Position numbers and translations under genes: made by a program. A stretch of DNA of 64,000 nt from Lachnospiraceae bacterium UBA1721 (GTDB taxonomy: Bacteria; Bacillota; Clostridia; Lachnospirales; Lachnospiraceae): NCBI GenBank assembly GCA_002317155.1, contig DCIR01000055.1:7332-71331 (forward strand), given 5' to 3'. Below the pieces are notes generated by a model. The model worked only from the letters and a program-made list of their open reading frames with translations, did not search any database and was not told the DNA's origin. Positions 1 through 9,245 of the stretch are shown piece by piece; position 1 is the first letter of the stretch; every line of letters begins with the position of its first letter.

Positions 1-2
1 AT

Positions 3-1316
3 ATTTTAGTGCTTATAATGATAGCGGTAGATTTCGCAATGAGCATTATATTACATAGCTACAGTAGTGTGTTACGTAGAGGGGCGTGGAGAGAACTCAA
101 AGCTACGCTGATGCTCATATTTTTTACCTGGGGTACAACTTTAGTACTTTTGTATATGGCACATATGGGTAATACATATTCTAGAAAAGTAATAGGGATA
201 GCGGCTCTTATTCAGTTGGTTATTTCATATACTACTAGATTGATATGGAAGGCGATTATTAAGAAGATAAATATGCGTGTGGACGATAATAAAATACTTA
301 TTATTGCGCATAAAGATGAAGTGCATGAGATATTACGACAATTAAAGAAAGATGCTTTTAACTATGACAGAATAGTAGGTATTGCTACATTTGAAGAGAG
401 TAATACCGAAGAAGAGATAGAAGGTGCTAAGATAATTGCTACAGCCCAAAATGTGGTGGAGTATGTACAGAGAAACTGGGTAGATGAAGTTATAATAGCG
501 GTAAGGCCTGGAGCGAAACATCCGCTTGATATCTTCGAAGCATTAATAGATATGGGTGTGACTGTGCATGTGCGAATAGATACTCTTCATACTGGAAGTG
601 CAGCAGTGCAACAGGTGGTAAGCAAGAAAGGTCATATGCTTCTGCTTACGAATAGTAGGAAGTTTATGTCGAGAGGCCAAGCCATAATAAAGAGATCTAT
701 GGATATTTTAGGCGGATTAGCAGGATGTGTAGTGCTTGGAATCTTGTATATATGGGTGGCACCTAAGATTAAGAAGGAATCTCCAGGGCCAGTATTTTTT
801 AAGCAGACGAGAATAGGTAGGAACGGAAGAACCTTTAAGATATATAAGTTCAGAAGTATGTATATGGATGCTGAGGAACGTAAGAAGGAACTGATGGAGA
901 AGAATAACATCAAGGACGGGCTGATGTTTAAGATGGACTTTGATCCTAGAGTAATCGGTAATTATATCGATGAAGAGGGTAATGAGCATACGGGAATCGG
1001 AGACTTGATAAGAAGAAAGTCTATTGATGAATTTCCGCAGTTTATAAATGTACTTAAAGGAGACATGAGTTTGGTAGGCACTAGACCACCGACACCTGAT
1101 GAGTATGAAAAATACGAGCTTCACCATAAGAGCAGATTAGCATTCCCGGTAGGAGTAACCGGAATGTGGCAGGTAAGTGGTAGAAGTGAGATAACTGATT
1201 TTGAAGAAGTAGTAAGGTTAGATAATGAGTATATCCAGAATTGGAGTATAGGGCTGGATATAAAGATTCTATTTAAGACGGTAGTAGTGGTGTTTATGGG
1301 CAAAGGGGCAAAATAA
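3..1316 (+). CDS. Polyprenyl-phosphate sugar-1-phosphate transferase, 5' end cut by window edge
   Basis: Starts exopolysaccharide repeat-unit synthesis by moving a sugar-1-phosphate from a nucleotide sugar to undecaprenyl phosphate in the membrane. The visible part has the end of an N-terminal multi-pass membrane region, a central cytoplasmic Rossmann-like (CoA-binding-like) domain at about residues 85-200, then a hydrophobic anchor near 228-250 and the conserved catalytic C-terminus with SPGPVFFKQTRIG, KFRSM, DEFPQFINVLKGDMSLVGTRPP-like and TGMWQVSGRS motifs, as in the WcaJ/EpsE family. The reading frame is open to the left edge. A GTG at 9 exists but the membrane region is too short from there, so the true start is probably upstream of the window. 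The next gene is a chain-length regulator, as expected in a capsule locus. Confidence 0.9.
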   Translation: MLVLIMIAVDFAMSIILHSYSSVLRRGAWRELKATLMLIFFTWGTTLVLLYMAHMGNTYSRKVIGIAALIQLVISYTTRLIWKAIIKKINMRVDDNKILIIAHKDEVHEILRQLKKDAFNYDRIVGIATFEESNTEEEIEGAKIIATAQNVVEYVQRNWVDEVIIAVRPGAKHPLDIFEALIDMGVTVHVRIDTLHTGSAAVQQVVSKKGHMLLLTNSRKFMSRGQAIIKRSMDILGGLAGCVVLGILYIWVAPKIKKESPGPVFFKQTRIGRNGRTFKIYKFRSMYMDAEERKKELMEKNNIKDGLMFKMDFDPRVIGNYIDEEGNEHTGIGDLIRRKSIDEFPQFINVLKGDMSLVGTRPPTPDEYEKYELHHKSRLAFPVGVTGMWQVSGRSEITDFEEVVRLDNEYIQNWSIGLDIKILFKTVVVVFMGKGAK

Positions 1317-1361
1317 AATTTATTTACTTTGACCATAGAATAGTGGTGTGCGCAGGAGGCT

Positions 1362-2813
1362 ATGATGGAGAGATATGAACGCGAAACAGACATTATTGAT
1401 TTGATAGAGACTATTTGTAGGAAGTGGAGAATAATTCTAATCTTCATGTTAATCGGATTATTTGCAGGACTGGGTATAGCTTTTTTTAAGTCGTATAATT
1501 TGAAAAAACAATCAACAAAAGAAAGCATTGTTATGACTGCTGAACAGCATTTGGCTGAAGTCGAGAAAAAATTATCTGATAGGGGTGACTATAGTGAACT
1601 TAAGCAGGTAGCTGATAATAATGTAGTAAATTATTATTATAAAATGAAGCAGTATGACTTACAGGCAGATTATATAAGAAAATCCATTTATTACAATATT
1701 GATGAGCAGAATGTGGCTCAAGCTAAATTGACTTATTATATTGATAATAAGTATGTTTCATCATATTCAGTAGTAGATTCATACTACAATATAGAAAATA
1801 TAATTCAGTACTATATTGATAGTATGCAGTCGTACGAATTATATGACAACATAATATCTAAAGTATATCCTGAGAGCGAGTATAAGTATATAGAAGAGTT
1901 GATTGATATTGGTACATCGTCGGGAAGTAATATTTACATTAATATAGTAGCTGATTCATTAGAAAATGCTCAAAAGATATCGGATATAATACAAAGTGAA
2001 ATGATTACTGTTACTAAAAAGGCTGAAAACATCTACGGGGATGTGGAGTGTGAGTTACAGATTAATCAGTATTCTGTTTCAAGTGATATTGTGATGGTTC
2101 AAAACCATTCGGATTCGTTACAGAAGTTGAATGATATATCAATGAAAATTGATGCTATTAATAAATCAATGACTGGAGCACAATTAGAATATTTTCAAGC
2201 AAAATTAGGAATGTATGAAGCAGAAATAAGTGAAGAACCTAGTTACTCTTTGATGTATTACTTCCCTAAGAAATTAGTTGTTTTAGCAGTAATATTAGGC
2301 GCATTAGTACCTATAGGATTTGTGTGCTGCGCATATTTTATGAGTGGAAGTATGAAGACATCACATGATCTAGTAGATATAACAGAATCAATTTTGCTTG
2401 GTGTCATAGCGGAGAAGAAGATTAGTAGGAATCCTATAGATAAATTATTGGATAAAATATTTATTAATAAAGCATTTGATAGTAACTATGAAACGAACTG
2501 TGAGGTGGTTGCAAATTATATCATCGAGTTAATGAAGAAGTATGAGGTATCATCGCTGTGTATGATTGGCTCGGTTGAGTATGCAGAAGATAAAATGGTA
2601 GTTAACCTAGTAGAAAGATTAGTAAAGAAGAATTTGGACATAAAAATAGCGGATAATTTCTTGAAGAATACCGAAGGAATGGCTATTGTTAATAATTCGG
2701 ATGTGATTGTAATATGTGAAAAAGCCAACCAATCAATGTGTGACAATATTAAGCAAGAAGCTAATTTATTACGTTTAGATGGTAAGAAAATATTAGGTTG
2801 CCTTGTTGTATAG
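1362..2813 (+). CDS. Wzz-type chain-length determinant with degenerate tyrosine-kinase-like tail
   Basis: Probable polysaccharide co-polymerase that sets chain length with the Wzy polymerase. Transmembrane helices are visible at about residues 23-43 and 303-327, with a long extracellular, helix-rich loop between, as in Wzz proteins. The roughly 100 residues after the second helix look like a minimal BY-kinase/CpsD fold (SSLCMIGS, SDVIVICEK, GKKILGCLVV), but I see no Walker A (GxxxxGKT) and no tyrosine cluster, so it is probably not catalytic. The start is well supported: AGGAGG lies just upstream of two consecutive ATGs (1362 and 1365). It sits between the initiating transferase and the WecG-like transferase in one operon. 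Confidence 0.8.
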   Translation: MMERYERETDIIDLIETICRKWRIILIFMLIGLFAGLGIAFFKSYNLKKQSTKESIVMTAEQHLAEVEKKLSDRGDYSELKQVADNNVVNYYYKMKQYDLQADYIRKSIYYNIDEQNVAQAKLTYYIDNKYVSSYSVVDSYYNIENIIQYYIDSMQSYELYDNIISKVYPESEYKYIEELIDIGTSSGSNIYINIVADSLENAQKISDIIQSEMITVTKKAENIYGDVECELQINQYSVSSDIVMVQNHSDSLQKLNDISMKIDAINKSMTGAQLEYFQAKLGMYEAEISEEPSYSLMYYFPKKLVVLAVILGALVPIGFVCCAYFMSGSMKTSHDLVDITESILLGVIAEKKISRNPIDKLLDKIFINKAFDSNYETNCEVVANYIIELMKKYEVSSLCMIGSVEYAEDKMVVNLVERLVKKNLDIKIADNFLKNTEGMAIVNNSDVIVICEKANQSMCDNIKQEANLLRLDGKKILGCLVV

Positions 2814-2877
2814 TTTATTAATTACATAGTATTAAAGATTGGTTTGTTCATTATAGCAGATGCTAGGAGATGTATAT

Positions 2878-3636
2878 ATGAGAACAGTTGATAAGAATAG
2901 TATTCCTATTTGCAATATCATGGGAGTAAATCTTGCTGCTATAAACATGGAATGGCTTCTTGATTTCACAAGAGAGAATATAAGTGATTTGGGTGGTGAA
3001 TACATATGTGTTACAAATGTGCATACAACTGTTACTGCCTATGAAGATGACGAGTATAAGACGATTCAGAATTCATCGATTCTTTCAATTCCAGACGGCG
3101 GACCATTGTCTACAGTAGGAAGGAAAAGAGGATATAGTAGTATGAAAAGGACTACAGGCCCGTCTTATATGGTAGAAATATTTAAGTTGTCTACCCGAAA
3201 TGGATGGAAGCATTTTTTTTATGGTTCAAAACAAGAAACCCTTGATAAATTAAGAAGTGAGTTAGAAGTTAATTACCCTGGCATAGATATTGTTGGGATG
3301 TATAGCCCTCCTTTTAGGCAGTTAACGGATGATGAAAATGTTAAAGTTGTCGATATGATTAATAAAACAATGCCTGATTTTGTATGGGTGGGGTTAGGGG
3401 CACCGAAACAGGAAATTTGGATGTATAACCATAAAGGTGTTATTAATGGATTAATGGTTGGGGTTGGTGCTGGATTTGATTACTTAGCGGGTAATATAAG
3501 AAGAGCTCCCGAGTGGATGCAAAAAATGAATCTTGAGTGGTTGTTTAGATTGTTTCAAGATCCCAAAAGACTATTTAAGAGATATTTTAATACGAATATA
3601 AAATTTATATGGCATGCAATAATTAGAGGAAAATAG
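2878..3636 (+). CDS. WecG/TagA/CpsF-family (GT26) glycosyltransferase
   Basis: Transfers a sugar, in known members often an N-acetylmannosamine or uronic-acid type residue, to a lipid-linked acceptor at the inner membrane face. Family marks are SIPDGGPLSTVGRKRG in the first half, GPSYMVEIF, the block PDFVWVGLGAPKQEIWM and a C-terminal basic/aromatic tail (EWLFRLFQDPKRLFKRYF) that docks this family to the membrane. Length 252 aa is normal. An in-frame ATG exists at 2860, but AGGAGA at 2865-2870 sits 7 bases before the ATG at 2878, which is preferred. The stop overlaps the next gene's start region, indicating tight operon coupling. Confidence 0.9.
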   Translation: MRTVDKNSIPICNIMGVNLAAINMEWLLDFTRENISDLGGEYICVTNVHTTVTAYEDDEYKTIQNSSILSIPDGGPLSTVGRKRGYSSMKRTTGPSYMVEIFKLSTRNGWKHFFYGSKQETLDKLRSELEVNYPGIDIVGMYSPPFRQLTDDENVKVVDMINKTMPDFVWVGLGAPKQEIWMYNHKGVINGLMVGVGAGFDYLAGNIRRAPEWMQKMNLEWLFRLFQDPKRLFKRYFNTNIKFIWHAIIRGK

Positions 3637-3638
3637 TG

Positions 3639-4802
3639 ATGAAGGCAACAGTACTTATTGTTCACAATTATTATCAAATCCCTGGCGGAGAAGATACTGT
3701 TGTGGCTAATGAGAAGAAGATGCTGGAGGATAATGGGCATAAAGTAATTCTATATTCTCGTAATAATAATGAGTTAAAGGAAATGAGTTTGTTAAAAAAA
3801 ATATTCCTTCCTCTGTCAACAATTTATAATTTTAGGACGTCACGAGAAATAAAAAGAATAATAAGAAATGAAAATATTGATATAGTCCATGTTCATAATA
3901 CATTAAACTTGATTAGCCCTGCTGTTTATTATGCTGGATTAAAAATGCAGAAACCGGTTATTCAGACAATTCATAATTTTAGGTTGCTATGTCCGGGAGC
4001 AACCTTTTACAGAGATGGTCACATTTGTGAAGACTGTGTTTCAAAAGGGTTAATGTGTGCTGTGAGACATAAGTGTTACAGAAATAGTTTTTTGCAAACA
4101 TTGTTATGTGCTGTGAGTACAAAGGTTCATAGAATTACTGGCGTATATAAAAAAATAAACTATATTTGTTTGACGGAATTTAATAAAGAAAAAATGCAAA
4201 TGCTCAAAGGGGTAAGAGGGGAAAAGATATTTGTAAAGCCCAATTTTGTTACTTCTAGTGGTGATTATGTAATAGAAGAAAATAGAAAGAATCAGTTTGT
4301 ATTTGCGGGGAGAATAGACAAACTGAAAGGTATAGATATTCTATTAAATGTTTGGGCTAATATAGGAGTTGATGCACCTAAGCTAGTAATTTGTGGAACA
4401 GGTCCGTTAGAAGATTGGTGTAAAAAGTTTATTTCCGAGAAGTGTGTAAATGCGGAGATGGTTGGATTTGTTTCAAATGAAAAAGTTAAGGAAATAATAG
4501 GTAGTAGCAAGGCTTTGATTCTTCCTACACAGTGGTATGAAGGGTTCCCAATGTCAATAGTAGAGGCATATTCAACCGGTACGCCGGTGATTTGTACTGA
4601 CTTGGGAAATTGTGGCTGTGTCGTTGAAGAAAATGTTACCGGATATAAATTTAGAAATGGTGAAGAATTAAAATTAATTGTTAATAATTTCGAGGATTTT
4701 GGGGAAAAGGTTATTAATGTATTTAATAACCAATATACCGAGTCGGAAAATTATAAACTTCTAGAGTCTATATACAATAAAGTTTTAGGAAAAGAAATAT
4801 GA
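3639..4802 (+). CDS. GT4-family glycosyltransferase (cysteine-rich type)
   Basis: Cytoplasmic GT-B glycosyltransferase adding a sugar to the repeat unit. The N-terminal half begins LIVHNYYQIPGGEDTVVANE and contains a cysteine-rich insertion (LLCPGATF, CEDC, CAVRHKC) seen in a GT4 subgroup; the C-terminal half has FVFAGRIDKLKGIDILL and the nucleotide-sugar motif EGFPMSIVEAYSTGTPVI. 387 aa from the ATG at 3639; a GTG at 3636 overlaps the previous stop but AGAGGA at 3624 fits ATG better. It overlaps the following gene by 4 bases (ATGA). Donor sugar and linkage cannot be read from sequence. Confidence 0.88.
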   Translation: MKATVLIVHNYYQIPGGEDTVVANEKKMLEDNGHKVILYSRNNNELKEMSLLKKIFLPLSTIYNFRTSREIKRIIRNENIDIVHVHNTLNLISPAVYYAGLKMQKPVIQTIHNFRLLCPGATFYRDGHICEDCVSKGLMCAVRHKCYRNSFLQTLLCAVSTKVHRITGVYKKINYICLTEFNKEKMQMLKGVRGEKIFVKPNFVTSSGDYVIEENRKNQFVFAGRIDKLKGIDILLNVWANIGVDAPKLVICGTGPLEDWCKKFISEKCVNAEMVGFVSNEKVKEIIGSSKALILPTQWYEGFPMSIVEAYSTGTPVICTDLGNCGCVVEENVTGYKFRNGEELKLIVNNFEDFGEKVINVFNNQYTESENYKLLESIYNKVLGKEI

Positions 4803-5917
4803 AAAAAATTTTGGTATACATTCCTTCATGGTGTAACAATTCAAATGCTGAGGGGATAGGGTCTTTTGTTGCCAATGTCTTTCATAATATAAAAGGATAT
4901 GAATTCTTTTTTTTACAGTTTGGAGATATTGAACCTTTTTTTAAAAAAAATATTTTGAGTAAAGGTGGAAAAGTCGTAAATAAAGTTGAATTAAAGAAAG
5001 GGTGGTCGGGTAAGCGGCAACTTATAAAAGAATTGATTTCTGAAATTGAGCATAGTCAGTATGATTTTTTGTATTTTAATACCTCCACCCCTGTAGATAA
5101 TTATGTTGTTAGTTGTGTTAAGAAAAAAACATCTATAAAAATAATTATTCACTCTCATAGTGTAATGCCCAAAGATAATATGACTAATAGAATAAAGCAG
5201 TTATTTTCGTTGTTTGATAAGACGAATGAAATTAGGTTTGCCTGTTCACATAATGCTGCCCAATGGGTGTTTAATAAAAATGTAATAAAAAACAATGAAT
5301 ATACTGTTTTGGTAAATGGAGTTGATATTAATAAGTTTTCGTTTAATCAGCTTATACGAAATCAGATGAGAAATGATCTAAATATTTGTGAAAATGATTT
5401 TGTAATTGGTCATGTTGGGACTTTGGATTATAACAAAAATCAAATATATCTTGTTGAAATAGTTAAAAGGCTTTTAGCGGATAATAAGAATGTTAAGTTG
5501 ATTTTGATTGGGGATGGTAGTGACAGACGTGAAATAGAAAGTAAGATATTTGAGTACTCTCTTGAGAGTAATGTTATTTTGTTGGGAACTAAAGAGAATA
5601 TAAATGAATATATGCAGGCATTTGATTGTTTTCTTATGCCTTCATTGTATGAAGGATTTGGTTTAGTCGCAGTAGAAGCACAGGCTAGTGGATTGTTTAC
5701 TGTGTTATCGGAAGGGGTTCCAATTGATGTTGTAGCTGAAAAGGAAAAAGTTATGTTTCTACCATTAGCACAAATTGATGAATGGGTTAATGTTGTTAGC
5801 GAATTAGCGGAAAAATCAGGTTATAACAGAGATATCGATAGGAAACAGTTTGAGAAAGTTGATATTAGTAATACAGCATTGTTGTTTGAAAAGTTCCTAA
5901 ATGAATCGGGAGAATAA
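4799..5917 (+). CDS. GT4-family glycosyltransferase
   Basis: Second GT4-type enzyme of the repeat-unit assembly set, 372 aa. The N-terminal domain is diverged (YIPSWCNNSNAEGIGSFVANV). The C-terminal domain carries NGVDINKF, FVIGHVGTLDYNKNQIYLVEI, LILIGDGSDRREIE and EGFGLVAVEAQASGL, the usual nucleotide-sugar-binding layout. The start ATG overlaps the previous stop by 4 bases and the polymerase gene begins 2 bases after this stop, so all three are probably translationally coupled. GDP-mannose or GDP-fucose made by region 3 are possible donors, which is inference only. Confidence 0.86.
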   Translation: MKKILVYIPSWCNNSNAEGIGSFVANVFHNIKGYEFFFLQFGDIEPFFKKNILSKGGKVVNKVELKKGWSGKRQLIKELISEIEHSQYDFLYFNTSTPVDNYVVSCVKKKTSIKIIIHSHSVMPKDNMTNRIKQLFSLFDKTNEIRFACSHNAAQWVFNKNVIKNNEYTVLVNGVDINKFSFNQLIRNQMRNDLNICENDFVIGHVGTLDYNKNQIYLVEIVKRLLADNKNVKLILIGDGSDRREIESKIFEYSLESNVILLGTKENINEYMQAFDCFLMPSLYEGFGLVAVEAQASGLFTVLSEGVPIDVVAEKEKVMFLPLAQIDEWVNVVSELAEKSGYNRDIDRKQFEKVDISNTALLFEKFLNESGE

Positions 5918-5919
5918 TA

Positions 5920-7179
5920 ATGGTAGTAATCATTTTATTGTTTTCATATTGGATTTTTTGTTCATTTTTCGGAAATGATTTGATCCAACTTAAATTATTT
6001 GGAGTGCCCACATTTTATATGTTCATGGGGATTGGCTTGCTTCTTTTCTTTGTTATGCTGCTCAATTACAAAGGCTTACCTAGAAGTGTATTTGTCAATA
6101 ATAAAAATTGTTCAAAATGGTTAAAAAGTATTGTGTGCTTCATAGCACTATCGTTGGTATATTTAGTATTATCTTTTTTCAATTTTTTCAGTTCTGTATT
6201 TAGTATTGATGCAGAATATAAAGCAGAGTATGTTTTCAGACATGGATACTTAGCTTTTACGTTTCCTATTATATTCGTGTTGATTATTCTAATGTCAAAG
6301 AATAAGGATAGGCTATCCCGTATTATTAAGAACAATAAAATGATGTTTGCACTTTGGCTGTTTGTATTTGTGGGTAAATTTCTTATTGGTTTTGATGTTA
6401 GAACATACAGATCTGTTTTGTTGTTTTTTGCATCTCTGATTTTTTTTAATAATCCTAAAAAGCCTTATTCATATGTTGTTTTGGGATTAAGTATTATGTG
6501 GGGGTCTAATATTGAACAGAGTAGTACGACAGTTTTGGGACTCTTATTAGCGTTTTTGTTTACACTATGTGGCAGAACTATTTACGTTTTCTTTCATAGA
6601 TTTATTGGGTTAAAGATGTATGTTGTAATTGGGTTAGTCTCTGCTTTAGTATACTTGCTATTTAATGGAATAATTATGCTAAATGATCCTAATACGATGT
6701 GGAGAGTTCAATATTGGGCATATGAATTTCAAACCTTGGCCAAAACGATGTTTATAGGGGTTGGGTATGGCGTAGCATATGCAAGCCCTAACTGTTTAAG
6801 TGGGATTAATAATCCATATGTGTTCCTTGATCAAGCTGAAGAAGGGACTGGAATTTGGGTAATTACTCAACATAGTTCGTTAATGAACAGCTTTTATAGG
6901 TTAGGTTTAGTAGGGGCATTATTAACAGTAAGTATATTTATAATAGAACCTATTCGCTGGATATTTATGGTTGAAAAAAATAAAGAATTCAGGAATGATT
7001 CGTTGATTAAGTGGGCAAGTTTTAATTTTGTATTTAACTTAAGTGTAATACTTACTAACCCGGGATTGGAGAGCCCACCATTTTATATTGGATTTGTTTA
7101 TTCTTATGCAGTTTTGTTTGCGGTATTACTTCACAATACCAATGAGAAAATGAAGCATATTGGGAGAGCGTTTGTATGA
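5920..7179 (+). CDS. Wzy-like polysaccharide polymerase
   Basis: Integral membrane protein of 419 aa, with about 10-11 hydrophobic segments spread over the chain and one larger non-membrane stretch between about residues 255 and 310. This layout is that of the O-antigen/capsule polymerases that join lipid-linked repeat units outside the membrane. Primary sequence is poorly conserved in this family, so the call rests on topology and on position among glycosyltransferases, a Wzz protein and a Wzx flippase; no other protein of the locus could fill this role. Overlaps the next gene by 4 bases. Confidence 0.78.
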   Translation: MVVIILLFSYWIFCSFFGNDLIQLKLFGVPTFYMFMGIGLLLFFVMLLNYKGLPRSVFVNNKNCSKWLKSIVCFIALSLVYLVLSFFNFFSSVFSIDAEYKAEYVFRHGYLAFTFPIIFVLIILMSKNKDRLSRIIKNNKMMFALWLFVFVGKFLIGFDVRTYRSVLLFFASLIFFNNPKKPYSYVVLGLSIMWGSNIEQSSTTVLGLLLAFLFTLCGRTIYVFFHRFIGLKMYVVIGLVSALVYLLFNGIIMLNDPNTMWRVQYWAYEFQTLAKTMFIGVGYGVAYASPNCLSGINNPYVFLDQAEEGTGIWVITQHSSLMNSFYRLGLVGALLTVSIFIIEPIRWIFMVEKNKEFRNDSLIKWASFNFVFNLSVILTNPGLESPPFYIGFVYSYAVLFAVLLHNTNEKMKHIGRAFV

Positions 7180-8042
7180 CTTTTATAATTTTGATTAATT
7201 ATAATGGATACGCAGATACTTTAGAGTGTGTGAATAGTATTTTTGAGAATGAAAATTCAGAATATAGAATTATTATCGTAGATAATGGCTCAAATTCAAA
7301 TGACGTAGAACAACTGTTGAAGTTAGAAACCACTACAAATAAAGTGAAAGTGATAGTACAAGAAAATTTAGGATTTTCTGGTGGTAATAATGTTGGCATT
7401 AAATATGCATTGGAGCATGGAGCAGATTACATATGTTTGTTAAATAATGATACTACTGTGGAAAAGAATTTTCTTAGTGAATTAATAAATGTTTTTAAGC
7501 TTTGCTCCAATGTAGGAGCAGTTTGTCCAATTATATATGATTATTATGATAAGGATAATATTACATATATGGGTGGTTATATTAATTATAAAAACGGAAG
7601 AACTTGTATTTATGGGATGGATATTGATTTGTCGGGCAGATCAATGGAACTGCAAAAAACAGATTTTGCGACGGGATGCTGTTTATTGATGCCTCATGAT
7701 GCAATTGAGCAAGTTGGTTTATTGTGTGAAGATTATTTTTTGTATTACGAGGATTCTGATTATTCGCTCAAGATACGCGAGAAGTATGATATATATCTGC
7801 AACCCAAAGCGAAAATATACCATAAAGAATCGGTTTCAACCGGTAACATGTCGGATTTGAAGAATTATTATCTAGCGCGTAATAGGTTATTTTTTATAAA
7901 GAATAGTTTTGTGGGAGTTCAAAAGGTTAAGGCGTTGGTAGTAGCAATGTTAAGTAATATAAAGAATTCAATAAAGAATAGAAATTCAGTATATTTAATT
8001 GGCACCTTGGATTTTTTTAGAAAAAAAATTGGAAGAAGGTAG
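7176..8042 (+). CDS. GT2-family glycosyltransferase (rhamnosyltransferase-like subgroup)
   Basis: GT-A fold enzyme, 288 aa. It opens with FIILINYNGYADTLECVNSI, then IIIVDNGS, the metal-binding LLNNDTTV motif, a GCCLLM strand and EDYFLYYEDSDYSLKIREK near residue 190, a layout typical of WbbL-like GT2 enzymes. Many relatives transfer L-rhamnose, but no dTDP-rhamnose genes are in this window, so the donor is unknown. It overlaps the polymerase gene and precedes a TTG-started acyltransferase by 7 bases. Confidence 0.88.
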   Translation: MTFIILINYNGYADTLECVNSIFENENSEYRIIIVDNGSNSNDVEQLLKLETTTNKVKVIVQENLGFSGGNNVGIKYALEHGADYICLLNNDTTVEKNFLSELINVFKLCSNVGAVCPIIYDYYDKDNITYMGGYINYKNGRTCIYGMDIDLSGRSMELQKTDFATGCCLLMPHDAIEQVGLLCEDYFLYYEDSDYSLKIREKYDIYLQPKAKIYHKESVSTGNMSDLKNYYLARNRLFFIKNSFVGVQKVKALVVAMLSNIKNSIKNRNSVYLIGTLDFFRKKIGRR

Positions 8043-8049
8043 TTAGGAA

Positions 8050-9105
8050 TTGAAAAAATCTAGAAATTCATCATTAGAGTTGTTGCGTATTTTATTAATG
8101 CTGGGTGTAGTGGTTTTACATTATAATAATGGAAATATCGGGGGAGGATTTAGATATGTGGTCGAAGGGTCGGTAAATCAATATTATTTGTTTTTATCAG
8201 AAAGTATATCTATTCATGCTGTGAATACATTTGTTTTGATTTCGGCTTATTTCTTATCAGTAGTTGATAAAAGAAGTGTCTTTAAGGTGATAGAACTATT
8301 GATTCAAGTTAGTGTGTTCCGTGAGATTTTTTATATTGTTGAAAATATTGGACATATTTCGATTGGCGGTATTATTTATAATATTATTCCGTTAAATTAT
8401 TTCGTGATATTATATTCAGTTATTTATTTGTTAAGTCCTTATATAAACAAGTTGTGTAACAGCCTAAGTAAAAAACAAATGAAGAAGTTGCTGATAATGA
8501 GTCTCTGTTTTTTCTCAGTATGGACTATACTAATTGATTACATAGGTGATTTGATCGAAAATGATTTTACTCAATTAAGTACAATAGGTGCATTTGGTAG
8601 TCAGGCTGGATATACCATTGTCAATTTCTTTGTTATATATATTATAGGTTATTATATTCGGCATTATATAGGTGTGATAAGTCCAGGTAAAAGTTTAACT
8701 GGGATTGCTGTATGTGTGAGCCTTCTCTTTGTTTTATCTATCGCAGAGCATATTCTTTTATTACCAAGTATAGTGACTTGGAATTATAATAATCCGATTA
8801 TTATAGGCTTGTCGATTTTTTGTTTATTGTTCTTTGGTAATTTTAGCTGGAGCAGTTGTGCTGTTAATGAATTAGCGCAAGCGGCGTTCACATGTTTTCT
8901 TATACATACATATTTCTTAAAATTTTTTGAGATAAATAATTTTGTAAATGGAAATTTGGGGGTGCTAATACTACATCAAATTGGGGTCGCGATTGTGCTA
9001 TATTTGCTTTCATATGCTATATATAAGGTTTATTCATTATTGAGTAGGATGACTCTAATACCAATAAAACGATTATGTGAAAAACTGGATGAGAGATTAT
9101 ATTGA
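8050..9105 (+). CDS. Acyltransferase family 3 membrane protein
   Basis: 351-aa multi-pass membrane protein that probably O-acetylates a sugar of the polymer. It has about ten hydrophobic helices. The N-terminus reads SRNSSLELLRILLMLGVVVLHY, where the arginine and the helix-end histidine match the acyltransferase-3 (OafA/WecH) signature. No ATG is available near the conserved N-terminus, so translation must start at TTG 8050, seven bases after the previous stop. It may act with the hexapeptide transferase just downstream to decorate the polysaccharide. Confidence 0.82.
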   Translation: MKKSRNSSLELLRILLMLGVVVLHYNNGNIGGGFRYVVEGSVNQYYLFLSESISIHAVNTFVLISAYFLSVVDKRSVFKVIELLIQVSVFREIFYIVENIGHISIGGIIYNIIPLNYFVILYSVIYLLSPYINKLCNSLSKKQMKKLLIMSLCFFSVWTILIDYIGDLIENDFTQLSTIGAFGSQAGYTIVNFFVIYIIGYYIRHYIGVISPGKSLTGIAVCVSLLFVLSIAEHILLLPSIVTWNYNNPIIIGLSIFCLLFFGNFSWSSCAVNELAQAAFTCFLIHTYFLKFFEINNFVNGNLGVLILHQIGVAIVLYLLSYAIYKVYSLLSRMTLIPIKRLCEKLDERLY

Positions 9106-9245
9106 ATGATAGGGATATTCTTTATATACAAGTGCTGTTGAATGTATTATTTAACAAAAGGAACAATGAAGAATTGGTAGAAAAAAGATTAATCTTATGG
9201 GGGGATTATGGTTATTCATTTTTTGAAAAGATATATAATAAATAA
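9102..9245 (+). CDS. Possible 47-aa small protein or gene remnant
   Basis: A reading frame opens with TTG overlapping the previous stop by 4 bases (TTGA) and runs into the start of the next gene. The peptide is protein-like (NDRDILYIQVLLNVLFNK, then LVEKRLILWGDYGYSF). The LILWGDYGYSFF stretch resembles the first beta strand and glycine turn of a nucleotide-binding domain, so this may be a remnant of a larger sugar-modifying gene. No ribosome binding site of its own is seen; translation would rely on coupling. It may equally be chance. I do not recognise a family. Confidence 0.25.
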   Translation: MNDRDILYIQVLLNVLFNKRNNEELVEKRLILWGDYGYSFFEKIYNK

